From Flavobacteriales bacterium (lineage in GTDB: Bacteria > Bacteroidota > Bacteroidia > NS11-12g > UBA955), in assembly GCA_947472115.1 (NCBI GenBank), contig CANIZU010000133.1, positions 1-5,528 of the forward strand: DNA of 5,528 bases, given 5' to 3'. Positions 5,179 through 5,528 of the stretch are shown here, piece after piece. Position numbers and translations under genes: made by a program. Within the stretch, counting starts at the first letter, position 1, and each line of letters starts with the position of its first letter. A model generated the notes under the pieces. It was not told where the DNA came from. It worked only from the letters and a program-made list of their open reading frames with translations, and searched no databases.

Positions 5179-5528
5179 ATGAAATTTTTCATCGATACCG
5201 CCAATTTGGCTCAAATCAAGGAAGCAAACGACCTCGGAATTCTTGACGGCGTAACAACAAACCCAAGCTTAATGGCAAAAGAAGGCATCTTCACCGAAGA
5301 AGCTGTTTTGAACCACTACAAAACCATTTGCGAAATGGTAGACGGTGATGTAAGCGCGGAAGTGATTAGCACAGATTTCGAAGGCATGATTGCCGAAGGT
5401 GAAAAATTGGCAGCACTCCACCCCAACATCGTAGTGAAAGTTCCTATGATTAAAGAAGGTGTGAAAGCCATCAAATATTTTTCAGATCGCGGAATTCGTA
5501 CCAATTGTACTTTGATTTTCAGTGCAGG
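5179..5528 (+). CDS. tal: Transaldolase of the TalC / fructose-6-phosphate aldolase family (3' end beyond window)
   Basis: The first 116 full codons (of about 215-220 for the family) are present. The protein is a small single-domain TIM barrel of the cytoplasm, which moves a dihydroxyacetone unit between sugar phosphates in the non-oxidative pentose phosphate pathway. It starts with MKFFIDTANLAQI, with D6 conserved. Then come GVTTNPSL (24-31), SAEV (59-62), the Schiff-base lysine K87 in VVKVPM (85-90), and TNCTLIFSAG (108-117). The residue at the site that is Gln in E. coli fructose-6-phosphate aldolase (Q59) is Glu here (E61), and TNCTLIFS replaces the aldolase's TLGTAVY. Both changes favour transaldolase over aldolase, although such genes are often labelled fsa. 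ATG 5179 is the only sensible start. It is divergent from crtY across a 167-base spacer and has no clear functional link to it. Confidence 0.95.
   Translation, partial: MKFFIDTANLAQIKEANDLGILDGVTTNPSLMAKEGIFTEEAVLNHYKTICEMVDGDVSAEVISTDFEGMIAEGEKLAALHPNIVVKVPMIKEGVKAIKYFSDRGIRTNCTLIFSA

Noticed and set aside
1..5528. CRISPR array, insertion sequence, prophage or toxin-antitoxin module
   Set aside because: No regularly spaced repeats, transposase or phage motifs or typical paired small genes were seen on either strand.

Overview
The window looks like chromosomal DNA of a member of the Bacteroidota, probably an aquatic, carotenoid-pigmented, rhodopsin-bearing type. Three things point there. The promoters fit the Bacteroidota pattern (TTG or TTTG, about 20 bases, then TAnnTTTG) rather than -35/-10 boxes, and no clear Shine-Dalgarno sequences were noticed. 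The protein sequences (glycosyltransferase N-terminus, PTPS-family protein, CrtY, Blh) have the flavour of that phylum. The retinal-forming pair crtY-blh is typical of light-using marine bacteria. No genus can be named from the sequence alone.

Layout. Bases 1-1046 (minus) hold most of a GT-B glycosyltransferase that runs off the left edge. It starts at GTG, right behind its own promoter. Its promoter region is divergent from that of a tRNA-His gene (1161-1235, plus), which is closed by a perfect 16-bp hairpin terminator (1241-1276). This terminator also faces the end of the minus-strand pair ptpS/queD-like (2032-2445) and folE (1368-2039), which overlap by 8 bases. A 67-base divergent spacer separates them from a plus-strand gene for a small SRPBCC-like protein (2513-2956). 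This gene converges on blh (2953-3849, minus) so tightly that both stop codons sit in one CTAG. Immediately upstream of blh lies crtY (3851-5011, minus; TTG start). A 167-base spacer with a palindrome and candidate promoters then leads to the start of a TalC/FSA-family transaldolase gene (5179 to the right edge, plus).

How the genes work together. FolE makes 7,8-dihydroneopterin triphosphate from GTP, and the PTPS-family enzyme uses it to make 6-pyruvoyl- or 6-carboxy-tetrahydropterin. CrtY closes the rings of lycopene to give beta-carotene, and Blh cleaves this to two retinal molecules, the chromophore of microbial rhodopsins. No rhodopsin, crtE, crtB or crtI is in the window; they should lie elsewhere. 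The SRPBCC-like protein is the least understood gene here and its position suggests a link to the carotenoid pathway. The glycosyltransferase, tRNA and transaldolase are unrelated neighbours. I see no CRISPR array, insertion sequence, phage gene or toxin-antitoxin pair, and nothing I can defend as a wholly new system.
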